64,000 nt of DNA. It comes from Companilactobacillus suantsaicola (GTDB taxonomy: Bacteria; Bacillota; Bacilli; Lactobacillales; Lactobacillaceae). Every line of letters begins with the position of its first letter. Position 1 is the stretch's first letter. The DNA is taken from the NCBI RefSeq assembly GCF_004745525.1, contig NZ_RKLY01000005.1, positions 1 to 64,000 of the forward strand. Direction: 5' to 3'. Below, one piece after another: positions 51,064 to 60,418 of this stretch. The notes below the pieces were generated by a model. That model was not told the DNA's origin. It made no database searches and saw only the letters and a program-made list of their open reading frames with translations. The translations under genes were made by a program, and so were the position numbers.

Positions 51064-51363
51064 ATGATTTCAAAAGATGAAATTTTACACGTTGCTAAAT
51101 TAGCTAACTTAAAACTTCAAGATGATGAAGTAGATGATTTTGTCAGTCAATTAGGCAAAATTGTTAATATGGAAGATAATTTGGCAAGTGTTGACACAAC
51201 TGGCGTAGAGCCAACTTACAATATGGGTGACACACAAACCGTCTTTCGTGAAGATAAGGGAATTCATACTCAAACTAGAGAACAAATGTTGGAAAATGTT
51301 CCCGAAACTGACAACAACCTTATTAAAGTACCTACAATTGTTGACAAGGAGGACGATGAATAG
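51064..51363 (+). CDS. gatC: Asp/Glu-tRNA amidotransferase subunit C
   Basis: A 99-residue belt subunit linking GatA and GatB, with the typical start [22 protein letters not shown] and an extended C-terminal part ([11 protein letters not shown]). GatCAB makes Gln-tRNAGln (and Asn-tRNAAsn) from the mischarged forms. AAAAGGAG site; the last base of its stop codon is the first base of the gatA GTG. Confidence 0.95.
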   Translation: MISKDEILHVAKLANLKLQDDEVDDFVSQLGKIVNMEDNLASVDTTGVEPTYNMGDTQTVFREDKGIHTQTREQMLENVPETDNNLIKVPTIVDKEDDE

Positions 51364-52820
51364 TGGATTACATGAAGGAAACAATCGATTCGTTGCATAA
51401 GAAATTATCCGACAAAGAATTGACTGCAGAAGAACTAACTAAGCAAACTTTGACTGAAATCAATGCCAAAGAAGACAAACTTAATACTTTTATCACCGTT
51501 AATGACAAAGCTGTTGACGATGCTAAGAAAATTGACGCTGACGGTATTAAGGGACCATTGTCTGGTATTCCTATCGCTATTAAGGATAATATCGTGACAA
51601 ATGGTATCAAGACTACTGCTGCAAGTAAGATCTTGTACAATTTCATGCCTGTATACAACGCTACAGTTATGGATAAATTGGATAAAGCCGGTGCAATCGA
51701 TATCGGTAAAACCAACCTTGATGAATTTGCTATGGGTTCATCCACAGAAACTTCTCACTTTGGAACATCTGTTAATCCTTGGGACTTCAGTCGTGTTCCT
51801 GGTGGTTCATCTGGTGGTTCTGCTGCCGCTGTTGCCAGTGGTCAAGTAGTTGCCGCTTTAGGTACTGATACTGGTGGTTCAATCAGACAACCAGCTGCTT
51901 TTAATGGTATTTTCGGAATCAAACCAACTTACGGTCGTGTTTCTCGTTGGGGCGTTATTGCCTTTGCATCAAGTCTTGACCAAGTTGGTGTCATGACAAA
52001 ACGTGTTGAAGATTCAGCTTCTGTTTTATCAGTTATCGCTGGTCACGATGATCATGATGCTACTAGCTCAGAAAAAGAAGTTCCTGACTACCGTGCTAAT
52101 TTGAACAAAGACATGACAGGGGTAAAGATTGCTGTTCCTAAGGAATTCTGGCAAGAAGGTACCCATCAAGATGTCTTAGATAACATCAATAAAGCATTAG
52201 AGTCATACAAAAAAATGGGAGCAACGGTTGAAGAAGTCAGCCTACCAACTTTGAAGCATGCGGTTGAAGTTTACTATGTCTTGGCATCTAGTGAAGCTTC
52301 ATCTAACTTGCAAAGATATGATGGTGTTCGTTATGGATATCGTGCAAAAGATGTTAAGAACATCAATGACTTGTTCGTTAACTCTCGTTCAGAAGGCTTT
52401 GGTTCAGAAGTAAAACGTCGTATTATGTTAGGTACTTTCGCTTTGTCTGCCGGTGCTTATGATGCTTACTTCAAGAAAGCTGCTGAAGTTAGAACTATCT
52501 TTATTAAAGAAATGACAAATGTCCTAAAGGATTATGATTTAATTATGGGACCATCAACTACAACACCTGCTTTCAAGATTGGTGAAAAAGTTGACGATCC
52601 ATTGGCAATGTACATGAACGATATTTTGACAATTCCTGCTAACTTAGCTGGTCTTCCAGCCGCTTCAGTTCCAGCTGGACTTGCTGAAGGATTACCAGTT
52701 GGCCTTCAAATTATCGGTAAGCCATTTGCTGAACAAAGTGTCTTGAATGCTGCTTTTGCATTACAAGAAGAAAATAAATTTTATGAACAAATACCAACTG
52801 CACTAAAGGGGGAAGACTAA
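51363..52820 (+). CDS. gatA: Asp/Glu-tRNA amidotransferase subunit A
   Basis: A 485-residue amidase-signature enzyme that hydrolyses Gln to feed ammonia to GatB. The Ser-cisSer-Lys triad is visible: Lys in IPIAIKDNI (~residue 73) and the two serines in [16 protein letters not shown] and [11 protein letters not shown]. Starts with GTG, AGGAGG 9 nt before, and overlaps gatC by one base. Confidence 0.96.
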   Translation: MDYMKETIDSLHKKLSDKELTAEELTKQTLTEINAKEDKLNTFITVNDKAVDDAKKIDADGIKGPLSGIPIAIKDNIVTNGIKTTAASKILYNFMPVYNATVMDKLDKAGAIDIGKTNLDEFAMGSSTETSHFGTSVNPWDFSRVPGGSSGGSAAAVASGQVVAALGTDTGGSIRQPAAFNGIFGIKPTYGRVSRWGVIAFASSLDQVGVMTKRVEDSASVLSVIAGHDDHDATSSEKEVPDYRANLNKDMTGVKIAVPKEFWQEGTHQDVLDNINKALESYKKMGATVEEVSLPTLKHAVEVYYVLASSEASSNLQRYDGVRYGYRAKDVKNINDLFVNSRSEGFGSEVKRRIMLGTFALSAGAYDAYFKKAAEVRTIFIKEMTNVLKDYDLIMGPSTTTPAFKIGEKVDDPLAMYMNDILTIPANLAGLPAASVPAGLAEGLPVGLQIIGKPFAEQSVLNAAFALQEENKFYEQIPTALKGED

Positions 52821-54250
52821 TGAATTTTGAAACAACTATCGGACTGGAAGTCCACGTTGAATTAAAGACTAATTCAAAGATGTATAGTCCATCACCCGTT
52901 GCTTATGGTGCTGAATCTAATATTAATACCAACGTAATTGATTTTGGTTTCCCAGGTACATTACCAACAGTTAACAAGAATGCTTATCGTCTTGGTATCA
53001 TGGTTGGCTTAGCTTTGAATGCTAACATTGAAAACCATACTCATTTTGATCGTAAAAATTACTTCTATCCAGATAATCCCAAGGCTTATCAAATTACTCA
53101 ACAAGACAAGCCATTAGGGCATGATGGTTATATTGAAATTGAAGTTGATGGTCAAAAGAAGAAAATTGGTATCGAAGAACTTCACGTCGAAGAAGATGCT
53201 GGTAAGAATACTCACGGTAACAATGGTTATTCCTATGTCGATTTGAACCGTCAAGGTACACCATTAATTGAAATTGTTTCAAAGCCTGATATGCATTCAC
53301 CAGAAGAAGCTTACCAATATCTTGAAAATCTTCGTAAGATTATCCAGTTTACTGGTGCATCTGATGTTAAGATGGAAGAAGGATCAATGCGTGTCGATAC
53401 TAATATTTCGATTCGCCCAGTTGGTTCAGATACTTATGGTACAAAAGTTGAGTTGAAGAACTTGAACTCTTTCAACCACGTTAGATTAGGTCTAGCTTAT
53501 GAAGAACAAAGACAAGCCGCTATTTTAAAGAGTGGTGGTACAATTGGCCAAGAAACAAGACGTTTTGATGAAAAGACTGGCGAAACATTCTTAATGCGTG
53601 TTAAGTCTGGTGCAGATGATTATCGTTACTTCCCAGAACCTGATTTACCAGATTACGACATTGCTCCAGCTTGGATCGAAGAAATCAAAGCTAGCTTGCC
53701 AGAATCAGCTGCTAAAAGACGTGCTCGTTACATCAACGAATTGGGTATTCCTGAATACGATGCTGGTGTCTTGACTGATACTAAGGAAATGTCAGACTTC
53801 TTTGATGAAGCTGTATCTTATGATGCTAATCCAAAACTAGTTTCTAACTGGTTGATGGGTGAAGTTAACGGATACTTGAATGAAAAGAAGATTGGTCTTT
53901 TAGATACTGAGTTGACACCAGAACACTTGGCTAAGATGATCAATTTGATTTCTAACGGAACTATTTCTTCGAAGATTGCTAAAAAGGTCTTCAAAGAAAC
54001 AATTACTAATGGTACTGAACCAGAAAAATGGGTTAAGGATAAAGGACTTGTACAAGAGTCTGATCCAGCAGTATTGAAACCAATGATTTTAGAAATTCTC
54101 GATAATAATCAACAATCAATCGATGACTTTAAGAATGGTAAAGATCGTGCTGTTGGTTTCTTGGTTGGTCAAATCATGAAACAAACACACGGACAAGCTA
54201 ATCCAAAGGTTGTTAATAAGATTTTGATGGAAGAGTTAAAGAGTCGTTAG
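52820..54250 (+). CDS. gatB: Asp/Glu-tRNA amidotransferase subunit B
   Basis: A 476-residue kinase/transamidase subunit. N-terminal [27 protein letters not shown] and [10 protein letters not shown] are hallmark motifs; a helical YqeY-like tail binds tRNA. It activates the Glu or Asp side chain with ATP. Its ATG overlaps the gatA TAA by one base, so A, B and C are translationally coupled. Confidence 0.96.
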   Translation: MNFETTIGLEVHVELKTNSKMYSPSPVAYGAESNINTNVIDFGFPGTLPTVNKNAYRLGIMVGLALNANIENHTHFDRKNYFYPDNPKAYQITQQDKPLGHDGYIEIEVDGQKKKIGIEELHVEEDAGKNTHGNNGYSYVDLNRQGTPLIEIVSKPDMHSPEEAYQYLENLRKIIQFTGASDVKMEEGSMRVDTNISIRPVGSDTYGTKVELKNLNSFNHVRLGLAYEEQRQAAILKSGGTIGQETRRFDEKTGETFLMRVKSGADDYRYFPEPDLPDYDIAPAWIEEIKASLPESAAKRRARYINELGIPEYDAGVLTDTKEMSDFFDEAVSYDANPKLVSNWLMGEVNGYLNEKKIGLLDTELTPEHLAKMINLISNGTISSKIAKKVFKETITNGTEPEKWVKDKGLVQESDPAVLKPMILEILDNNQQSIDDFKNGKDRAVGFLVGQIMKQTHGQANPKVVNKILMEELKSR

Positions 54251-54262
54251 TGAGGGAAAGAT

Positions 54263-55270
54263 ATGCGTGCTAGACTTATTTATAATCCAACTTCAGGTCA
54301 TGAGACTATGAACAGTAATGTTGGAGACATTTTGAATATTATTGAAAAAGCTGGTTATGAGGCTAGTGCTTACCGAACTACACCTAAAAAAAACTCAGCT
54401 AAAAATGAAGCTAGAAGAGTAGCTAAGGAAGGCTTTGATTTAATCGTTGCTGCCGGAGGAGACGGTACGATCAACGAGGTCGTCAATGGGATTGCTGACC
54501 TTGAAAATCGTCCAGAAATGGCTATTATCCCAGCTGGGACGACCAACGATTACGCTCGTGCGTTGAAAATACCAAGAGATGACGTTGTCGAAGCTGCTAA
54601 AGTTATTTTGAAGGGCCAAAAGTTGCCGGTTGATATTGGCCAAGCAGGCTCTAAATACTTTATCAACATTGCCGGTGGTGGCTCAATGACGGAATTAACT
54701 TATGAAGTTCCCTCAGCCTACAAGTCCATTTTGGGCTATCTAGCTTATTTAGTTAAAGGTGCTGAAATGTTGCCTCGGGTTAGTCCAATCGATATGCACA
54801 TCGAATATGACGAGGGTGTCTTTGACGGCAAAGCCACGATGTTCTTGATTGGTTTAACGAATTCAATCGGTGGAATGGAGCAAATTGCTCCTGATTCGGT
54901 CATTGGTGATGGGACATTTTCATTGATTATCGTTAAAGAAACTAATTTAAGAGATTTAGTACATTTGATTGCCTTAGTTTTAAACGGTGGACGTCACGTT
55001 AATAATCCAAAAGTTATTTATACGAAGACGAAACGAATCTCCGTTCACGCCAACGATGAGAACCGCTTGATGGTTAATCTCGATGGTGAATACGGTGGGG
55101 ATGCTCCAATGGAATTTATCAATTTACATAAGCATTTGAACATCTATGCAAATGTAGATTCAATTCCACTCAAGGCCATTAGTAGTTCAACTCTCAGTGA
55201 AAAAGACGCTGGAGAAAAGATTATCGAAGAAGAACGCAATCTAGATAATAAAAATAAAGATAAGAAATAA
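54263..55270 (+). CDS. dagK: diacylglycerol kinase (soluble, DagK/DgkB type)
   Basis: A 335-residue DAGK-catalytic family protein: IYNPTSG at the start, the nucleotide-binding AAGGDGTINEVVNGI near residue 64, and IPAGTTNDYARAL. It recycles diacylglycerol, released during teichoic-acid synthesis, to phosphatidic acid. The Lys-rich tail (DNKNKDKK) is low complexity. Starts 12 nt after gatB; a terminator follows. Confidence 0.93.
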   Translation: MRARLIYNPTSGHETMNSNVGDILNIIEKAGYEASAYRTTPKKNSAKNEARRVAKEGFDLIVAAGGDGTINEVVNGIADLENRPEMAIIPAGTTNDYARALKIPRDDVVEAAKVILKGQKLPVDIGQAGSKYFINIAGGGSMTELTYEVPSAYKSILGYLAYLVKGAEMLPRVSPIDMHIEYDEGVFDGKATMFLIGLTNSIGGMEQIAPDSVIGDGTFSLIIVKETNLRDLVHLIALVLNGGRHVNNPKVIYTKTKRISVHANDENRLMVNLDGEYGGDAPMEFINLHKHLNIYANVDSIPLKAISSSTLSEKDAGEKIIEEERNLDNKNKDKK

Positions 55271-55282
55271 AAAAAGAAATTG

Positions 55283-55313
55283 GAAGTGGATCAGTTTTGG
55301 ACACTTCTTTTTT
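55283..55313 (+). terminator. terminator after dagK
   Basis: GAAGTG and CACTTC stem followed by six Ts, in the 60-nt gap before the methyltransferase. Short, so read-through is possible. Confidence 0.65.
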
Positions 55314-55330
55314 CTGTGTAAAGAGGAAAA

Positions 55331-56689
55331 ATGCAAAAACCTAATTTAAAGAAGAACCAAAAAATTGAACTGACAATTGAAGACTTGTCTTATGAAGGTA
55401 AGGGTGTCGCCAAAGTTGATGACTTTACTTTGTTTGTCGACAACGCTTTGCCTGGTGAAGTAGTTAATGCGGTTATTACTCGTATTAACAAAAACTTTGG
55501 CTTTGCGAGAACTTTGGACGTCATTAAAGAGTCTCCTGACCGTGTTCACGACATCGATGCAATCTATGCTCAAACTGGAATTGCTCCTTTGAGTCATTTG
55601 AAGTACGACAAGCAACTTGAATTCAAACGTAATCAAGTCGTTGTCGATTTCAATAAGATCGGTTTAAAAGATGTCGTTGTAAACGAAACTTTAGGGATGG
55701 AATCACCATTCAATTATCGTAACAAGGCCCAAGTTCCGGTTAGACAGATCAATGGTAAATTGACAACTGGCTTTTATCGTCGTCGCTCACATGACCTCGT
55801 ACCAATGGAAAACTTCTTGATTCAAGATCCAAAGATTGATGAAGAGATCATCAAGGTTCGTGACATCTTGAGAAAATATAAAGTCCGTGGCTTTGATGAA
55901 GAAAATCAAAAAGGCCAAATCAGAACTATCATGGTTCGTCGCGCCTACTTTACTGGTGAAATGATGGTTGTTTTGGTTTCTAGAACCCGTGACATTTCTC
56001 ATTACAAAGACATCACTAACGAAATCATGGACAATCCTGATGTGAAGTCATTGTATTTGAACGTCAACTCGAAGAATACTAACGTGATTTTCGGTCAAGA
56101 AATGACCTTGTTGGCTGGTAAGAAGTACATTGATGATAAGATTTTGGGACATACTTATCGAATTTCACCAAGATCTTTCTATCAAGTTAACCCAGTTCAA
56201 ACACAAAACTTGTACAAGATGGCCATTGATAAAGCTGAATTGACGGGCAAAGAAGAAGTAGTCGATGCGTATTCTGGTATCGGTACGATTGGTTTGTCGT
56301 TGGCTGATAAAGCTAAACATGTCACTGGAATTGAAGTTATCGAAGATGCCGTTAAGGATGCTGACCAAAATGCCAAACTAAACGGTATCGAAAATGCTGA
56401 CTTTGTTGTTGGTAAAACTGAAGACGTTCTAGATGAATGGGCTAAGAACAACATGTCAGTTGATGTCTTGATGGTCGACCCACCACGTAAAGGATTGGCT
56501 AATTCATTGATCGATTCATTGAAGAATATCCAACCTAAGAAAATTGTCTACATCAGTTGTAACCCAGCAACTTTGGCACGTGATTTGTCATTGTTAAGTG
56601 ATACATACGAGATTGGCGACGTAACACCAGTTGATATGTTCCCAATGACTAACCATATTGAAAGTGTTGTTGCTTTAACATTGAAATAA
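55331..56689 (+). CDS. rlmCD: 23S rRNA (uracil-C5) methyltransferase, RlmCD type
   Basis: A 452-residue TrmA/RumA-family enzyme: N-terminal TRAM domain (ELTIEDLSYEGKGVAKVDDF), central domain, and a SAM fold with VVDAYSGIGTIGLSLA, MVDPPRKGLANSLID and the nucleophile in YISCNPATLARDL. The four cysteines that bind [4Fe-4S] in E. coli RlmD are absent (AIYAQTGIAPLSHLKY). It should methylate U747 and/or U1939 of 23S rRNA. Confidence 0.9.
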   Translation: MQKPNLKKNQKIELTIEDLSYEGKGVAKVDDFTLFVDNALPGEVVNAVITRINKNFGFARTLDVIKESPDRVHDIDAIYAQTGIAPLSHLKYDKQLEFKRNQVVVDFNKIGLKDVVVNETLGMESPFNYRNKAQVPVRQINGKLTTGFYRRRSHDLVPMENFLIQDPKIDEEIIKVRDILRKYKVRGFDEENQKGQIRTIMVRRAYFTGEMMVVLVSRTRDISHYKDITNEIMDNPDVKSLYLNVNSKNTNVIFGQEMTLLAGKKYIDDKILGHTYRISPRSFYQVNPVQTQNLYKMAIDKAELTGKEEVVDAYSGIGTIGLSLADKAKHVTGIEVIEDAVKDADQNAKLNGIENADFVVGKTEDVLDEWAKNNMSVDVLMVDPPRKGLANSLIDSLKNIQPKKIVYISCNPATLARDLSLLSDTYEIGDVTPVDMFPMTNHIESVVALTLK

Positions 56690-56698
56690 ATAATAATT

Positions 56699-56738
56699 AA
56701 AAGCCTTCTAAGCTAATCAAAAACTTGGAAGGCTTTTT
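56699..56738 (+). terminator. terminator after rlmCD
   Basis: AAAAGCCTTC and GAAGGCTTTT stem with T-run. Confidence 0.92.
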
Positions 56739-56779
56739 ATATGCTAAAATAATGGAAAATAGATAATTAAGGTGATTGA

Positions 56780-56965
56780 ATGAATCTAATCATGGGTCTG
56801 GGTGCCTTAGCTTTGGGAGTCTGGCAAGTGTTTGTTTCGAAGCAATATTTTGATAATATGCGTCATCAATCGGCTCCGATGGTCTTTTCGATTATTGCAG
56901 TAGTATTTAGTATGTTATTTGCGGCTTTTTTGATCGTATTTGGTTTCTTAAAAATTTTTGGTTAA
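56780..56965 (+). CDS. small membrane protein, unknown
   Basis: A 61-residue protein with two hydrophobic segments (about residues 4-18 and 34-58) separated by a short polar stretch (SKQYFDNMRHQSAP). AAGGTGATTG lies before the ATG. No family recognised; similar tiny two-helix proteins are common in lactobacilli. Its own terminator is not clear. Confidence 0.65.
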   Translation: MNLIMGLGALALGVWQVFVSKQYFDNMRHQSAPMVFSIIAVVFSMLFAAFLIVFGFLKIFG

Positions 56966-57060
56966 CGTTAATCGGCAAATTTGTTACGTTCATAGAAGTT
57001 TATGGTTCATTTATTAATTCTGAAATATAATGTTTCCATAACTAGGAATTGAGGGATCTT

Positions 57061-57285
57061 ATGAGAGAGTCATTAAATCGTGAGAAGACTATTTTAGGTA
57101 ATAATTTACGTGAATGCCGTAAGCAATGTAAGTTGTCGGAACGTGAAGTTTCGAAGATGCTGCATGTTGATATTACAACGATATCTAAATATGAGCACAG
57201 TACTCGTACTCCCGATATTTATACAATAATTCGCTTTGCCGATGTCTATGGAGTCAGTTTGGATGCGCTCGTTGGTCGGAATTAA
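57061..57285 (+). CDS. XRE-family DNA-binding protein
   Basis: A 74-residue Cro/CI-like protein that is little more than a helix-turn-helix: LGNNLRECRKQCKLSEREVSKMLHVDITTISKYEHSTRTPDIYTIIRFADVYGVSLDALVGRN split over five helices. ATG 57061 is 7 nt after GAGGG; the TTG at 57049 lies on that site. Target unknown; the HK/RR pair downstream is convergent, so no operon. Confidence 0.85.
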   Translation: MRESLNREKTILGNNLRECRKQCKLSEREVSKMLHVDITTISKYEHSTRTPDIYTIIRFADVYGVSLDALVGRN

Positions 57286-57372
57286 AATGAAGAGAGTTTG
57301 GGACATAACTATTTTTTACTCCTAAACTTGCAGCATAAACGAGGAACATGACATTGTAATTTCTTCTTAAAA

Positions 57373-57415
57373 AAATAGCACCGGGTAATCAAAGAGTGAT
57401 TATCCGGTGCTATTT
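57373..57415. terminator. bidirectional terminator
   Basis: AAATAGCACCGGGTAATC and GATTATCCGGTGCTATTT make an 18-bp near-perfect stem with A and T runs on its flanks; it begins with the TAGCACC motif seen in the central hairpins of the paired repeats. Confidence 0.85.
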
Positions 57416-57451
57416 GATTTAATATTTGAATGACCTTTTTATGTCCTGCTC

Positions 57452-57582
57452 TCTAGTTGAAACGAGTTACACAAGAGCAACCCCCTCCGAGATAACAAAA
57501 TTTCAAGAATCACTCGCAAAGTGCGACGAGCAGTTCCTGAAATTACGTTATCCTCCGGGAGCTGACCGCTCTTGTTCCACTC
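57452..57582 (-). repeat. family 2 long-hairpin repeat, unit V3
   Basis: Reads as the reverse complement of V1 through the core. Clamp GAGT/ACTC, internal loop TAC/TCC, ACAAGAGC/GCTCTTGT outer stem. The stem bases differ from V1 but pair. Confidence 0.85.
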
Positions 57583-57709
57583 TCTAGTTGAAACGAGTTA
57601 CACAAGCCAGACTCAGCCATATAGCTACATTCCCCAAATCACACACAAGCCCGGTGTGCAATTCGTGAAATTAGGCTATCTGTCTGAGTCTAAGCGGCTT
57701 GTTCCACTC
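57583..57709 (-). repeat. family 2 long-hairpin repeat, unit V4
   Basis: Same direction as V3 and directly adjoining it. Core resembles V2; clamp GAGT/ACTC, outer stem CACAAGCC/GGCTTGT. One base separates it from the response-regulator stop codon (57711-57713). Confidence 0.85.
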
Positions 57710-57710
57710 T

Positions 57711-58448
57711 CTACTTATGATTGAATCTTTTGATCAACTCTTTATTCTTTCTAAAAGAAACTTCACAGCTTGAACCATCGATGAAGGTCAATTGTCTGGT
57801 TTTGCTATCAAAGCTAGTAGCGTTGTCTAAATTGACTAGGAAACTACGATTACAGCGAAATAAATTAGGATAATCTTGTTCAAAGGTATTGAGTGATCCA
57901 TTGAATTCGGCTAACTGATTTTTAGTAATAATAAATATGCGACCGGGGATTTCTTTTTTAGTGTAGAGCATGATCAAATCATCCATCAAAATTGAGAAGT
58001 AGCGGCTGCCGATTTTATAGTCGAGGAGATTCTTTGAGCAGTGACTGTAAGATTGCAGTTTTTCCTGAACACTTTGAATATCGTCAGTGATGCGCTGCTT
58101 GATATTTTCAAAACCTTTGTCTTTTAAAATGTAATCTGTCGGGGCAATTTTTCTTTCCAGTGTTGTGAGTGATAGCTCACCGTGAGTCGTGATGAAGATA
58201 ATTTGTGCTAGCGGAACTTCTTGACGAATTTTTTCCGCCAAATTTAAACCGGCTAGTTTATCTTCATTGATTTCCATATCTAAAAAATACAATCCTAACT
58301 GAGCGGGATGTTGCAAGAATTCCTCAGTATTAGAAGCTACACAAGTTAATTGCATGTCCGCATCATTGATGACGATGCCGTTTTGTATATATTTCGCAAA
58401 TTTTTCACGCTGCAGCGGGTTGTCTTCTAGTAGGTAGACTGGGTACAT
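57711..58448 (-). CDS. LytTR-family response regulator (AgrA type)
   Basis: A 245-residue response regulator: receiver domain (YLLEDNPLQREKF, phospho-acceptor Asp in GLYFLDMEI near residue 56, ITTHGEL, conserved Lys DYILKDKG) and a C-terminal LytTR DNA-binding domain (FRCNRSFLVNLDNATSFDSK). AgrA-like proteins bind paired ~9-bp direct repeats. GGAGGTGA site; the ATG directly follows the kinase stop. Confidence 0.92.
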   Translation of the reverse strand: MYPVYLLEDNPLQREKFAKYIQNGIVINDADMQLTCVASNTEEFLQHPAQLGLYFLDMEINEDKLAGLNLAEKIRQEVPLAQIIFITTHGELSLTTLERKIAPTDYILKDKGFENIKQRITDDIQSVQEKLQSYSHCSKNLLDYKIGSRYFSILMDDLIMLYTKKEIPGRIFIITKNQLAEFNGSLNTFEQDYPNLFRCNRSFLVNLDNATSFDSKTRQLTFIDGSSCEVSFRKNKELIKRFNHK

Positions 58449-59762
58449 TTACTCACCTCCAACGATAATTAAAGTCATCAGCAAATGGCCTTTGACGATT
58501 TTACTGTCTAAAAAGAGATTATTCGTTTGACTGATTAATTTTCGAACGTTACTGAGACCAAAACCAGTATGATCTTGTTTAGTTGTGTAACCACTTTGGA
58601 ATATTTCATTGAGATTCAGTTTTTTCTCCAAGGGGTTATCAATCGTGATTTCGGTAGTTTGTTCAGTTTGATTGATAGCACAAGTAACTTCGCGATTTTT
58701 GGTAACGTGTTCGAGAGCATTGTCGATCAAAATCCCCAAAATTCGAACTACTACGATATCGACGTTGAAATGATAGTGCGCTTGGGTCAGTTCCAAATTG
58801 AAGTCGATCTGTTTGCTTTTAGCGATGAAAAATTTCTGAATCAACAGTCCGCGAATCAGATCGTTGTCAATTGCGCTGACTTGGGCAATATTGCCTTTAT
58901 TGACGAGTGACATTTCATCATCAGGAACAATGTCCTGGTAATAATCCTTGAGTTCCTGGGAATCGCTTTGGTCGACTAGCGGTTTGATAGCCAGCATGAT
59001 ATTTTGAAAATCATGTTTAAACTTACGCAGCTCGGTGTATTGTTGCTGCACACTAGTTAAATATTCGTTGAGTTGCTTGTTGTAAGCTAGTTTTTCGCGT
59101 GCCTCGTTTTGAATCGCCATCGTGTGAACGAAGAAAACTAGTTGGTAATAAGCCACAATTAAAAGGATGGAAAAAATCAGAATAAGACTAGCTTGAATGG
59201 TAGCTGTCACGGCTTGGAGATCACTGATCAATAAAATGACCAAAAATGAAACGAGTACGCTGAAGGTTAAAGTAAGTACTCGCTTACCCAAATGGTATTT
59301 TTCAATTTGAAGCCAAAGTTCGGCGGTTGAATGGCGGAATCGTTGAGCAACTAAAACAAAAACCACTAGGTACAGTAAGTTGATCAACAATGAGGCAGTA
59401 ATAAAATATTCTTGATAAATTTCTAGTAGTCGCAATTGCCAACGATTATTTGCAACAAAAAAGATGATCCGAGCGGTATAAGTTGCTAGACAAAAGAAGA
59501 CCAATACGATATTGGAAGCCATGACTAAGGAAATCGATTTTTGCATGTCGTGGTGATAGACCAAAAGAAGTAGGCCAATAAAGAAGAGAATGAAAATATC
59601 GTCCAAAAATAAACCGATATAACCAAAGACCAAAGCTAAGGCTATACCGATTAATATTTTCAAAGGATTGAATTCTCTAATAAAGTAATTTTTTAGTTGT
59701 AAAATTGCGAACAACAAGCAGAAGTTTGCAATCAAGTTTAATTGCCAGTCTATATATACCAT
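58449..59762 (-). CDS. AgrC/HPK10-type sensor histidine kinase
   Basis: A 437-residue sensor. Six or seven transmembrane helices fill residues ~1-200, as in peptide-sensing AgrC/PlnB kinases. The phosphorylated His lies in LRKFKHDFQNIML; the HATPase part shows DNALEHV (N box) and GFGLSNVRKLI (G box). The frame extends upstream to 59921, but that stretch is inside repeat U13; ATG 59762 is the natural start although it has no ribosome site. Forms an operon with the regulator. No agrB or agrD homologue is visible, so its signal is unknown. Confidence 0.88.
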   Translation of the reverse strand: MVYIDWQLNLIANFCLLFAILQLKNYFIREFNPLKILIGIALALVFGYIGLFLDDIFILFFIGLLLLVYHHDMQKSISLVMASNIVLVFFCLATYTARIIFFVANNRWQLRLLEIYQEYFITASLLINLLYLVVFVLVAQRFRHSTAELWLQIEKYHLGKRVLTLTFSVLVSFLVILLISDLQAVTATIQASLILIFSILLIVAYYQLVFFVHTMAIQNEAREKLAYNKQLNEYLTSVQQQYTELRKFKHDFQNIMLAIKPLVDQSDSQELKDYYQDIVPDDEMSLVNKGNIAQVSAIDNDLIRGLLIQKFFIAKSKQIDFNLELTQAHYHFNVDIVVVRILGILIDNALEHVTKNREVTCAINQTEQTTEITIDNPLEKKLNLNEIFQSGYTTKQDHTGFGLSNVRKLISQTNNLFLDSKIVKGHLLMTLIIVGGE

Positions 59763-59768
59763 AAGCCA

Positions 59769-59797
59769 ATTGTATTTAAAATTTTGTCTTAATACAA
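59769..59797 (-). promoter_or_regulatory. kinase promoter, implying a leaderless mRNA
   Basis: On the minus strand, TTGTAT (59797-59792), 17-nt spacer, TACAAT (59774-59769). The start codon begins 6 nt after the -10, about where transcription should start. Confidence 0.6.
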
Positions 59798-59827
59798 GGT
59801 GTTTTTGCTTGTGGGGTGTAGTATGCC

Positions 59828-59984
59828 GTCCTCTGCAACAAACTCGATTTTGGCTGGAACGTACTGGGCACGACTTGAAACTACCGCAAAGTGCGCGGCA
59901 TTTCCAAGCTCGGCCTTTCACGTAAGCGCTAAAGCGCTAAGTGAAATTTCAGTACTGAGCCAAATCGAGTTTGTTGCTCCGGAC
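59828..59984 (+). repeat. family 1 cloverleaf repeat, unit U13 (class a)
   Basis: Outer stem CAACAAACTCGATTTTGGC with complement, P2 GTACTG/CAGTAC (a new compensated pair), inner hairpin around CTAAAG with AGCGCT and TTCAC/GTGAA, clamp GTCC/GGAC. Confidence 0.88.
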
Positions 59985-60119
59985 TGAATAACGGGTCTAT
60001 GTTTTATATGCTTTCCGTTTATTTAGGAATAATAGTTCTATTCAAAATGGTATTATTACTAACCTAATAGTATGGATTCGATTCTATTTGAAATAAAAGA
60101 AACAAAATTTAAAGCAACT

Positions 60120-60203
60120 AAAAAATAGCATCTATTCTTCGATAGTACGTAATTGATATTAATTAATCATACGTATATTGAAAATAGGTGCTATTTCTAT
60201 TTT
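60120..60203. repeat. central hairpin of the U13-U14 pair
   Basis: AAATAGCATCTATTCTTC pairs with GAAAATAGGTGCTATTT; an inner arm uses GTACG/CGTAT-like bases. Closely similar to the hairpin at 28982. Confidence 0.7.
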
Positions 60204-60241
60204 TTAAATTGTTTGGGATATATGATAGAAAACACTATTTA

Positions 60242-60399
60242 GTCTGGAGCAACGGCTCTGGGAAATGCTCAGCTGTGAAATTCCACTTAGCGCTTTAGCG
60301 CTTATGTGGAAGGCCGAGCTTGGAGATTACGCGTACTTTGCGTAAGCTTCAAGTCGTGCCCACAGCGTTCCAGCGTTTCCCAGAGCCGTTGCGGAAGAC
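60242..60399 (-). repeat. family 1 cloverleaf repeat, unit U14 (class c)
   Basis: Outer stem CAACGGCTCTGGGAAA/TTTCCCAGAGCCGTTG (AGCTC of U4 and U6 changed to GGCTC on both sides), P2 GCTGTG/CACAGC, clamp GTCT/AGAC. Confidence 0.88.
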
Positions 60400-60418
60400 G
60401 GCATTAGGACGGTAACAG

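Noticed and set aside
59763-59921. N-terminal extension of the AgrC-type kinase
   Set aside because: Coded by repeat U13 and by the kinase promoter; no ribosome site.
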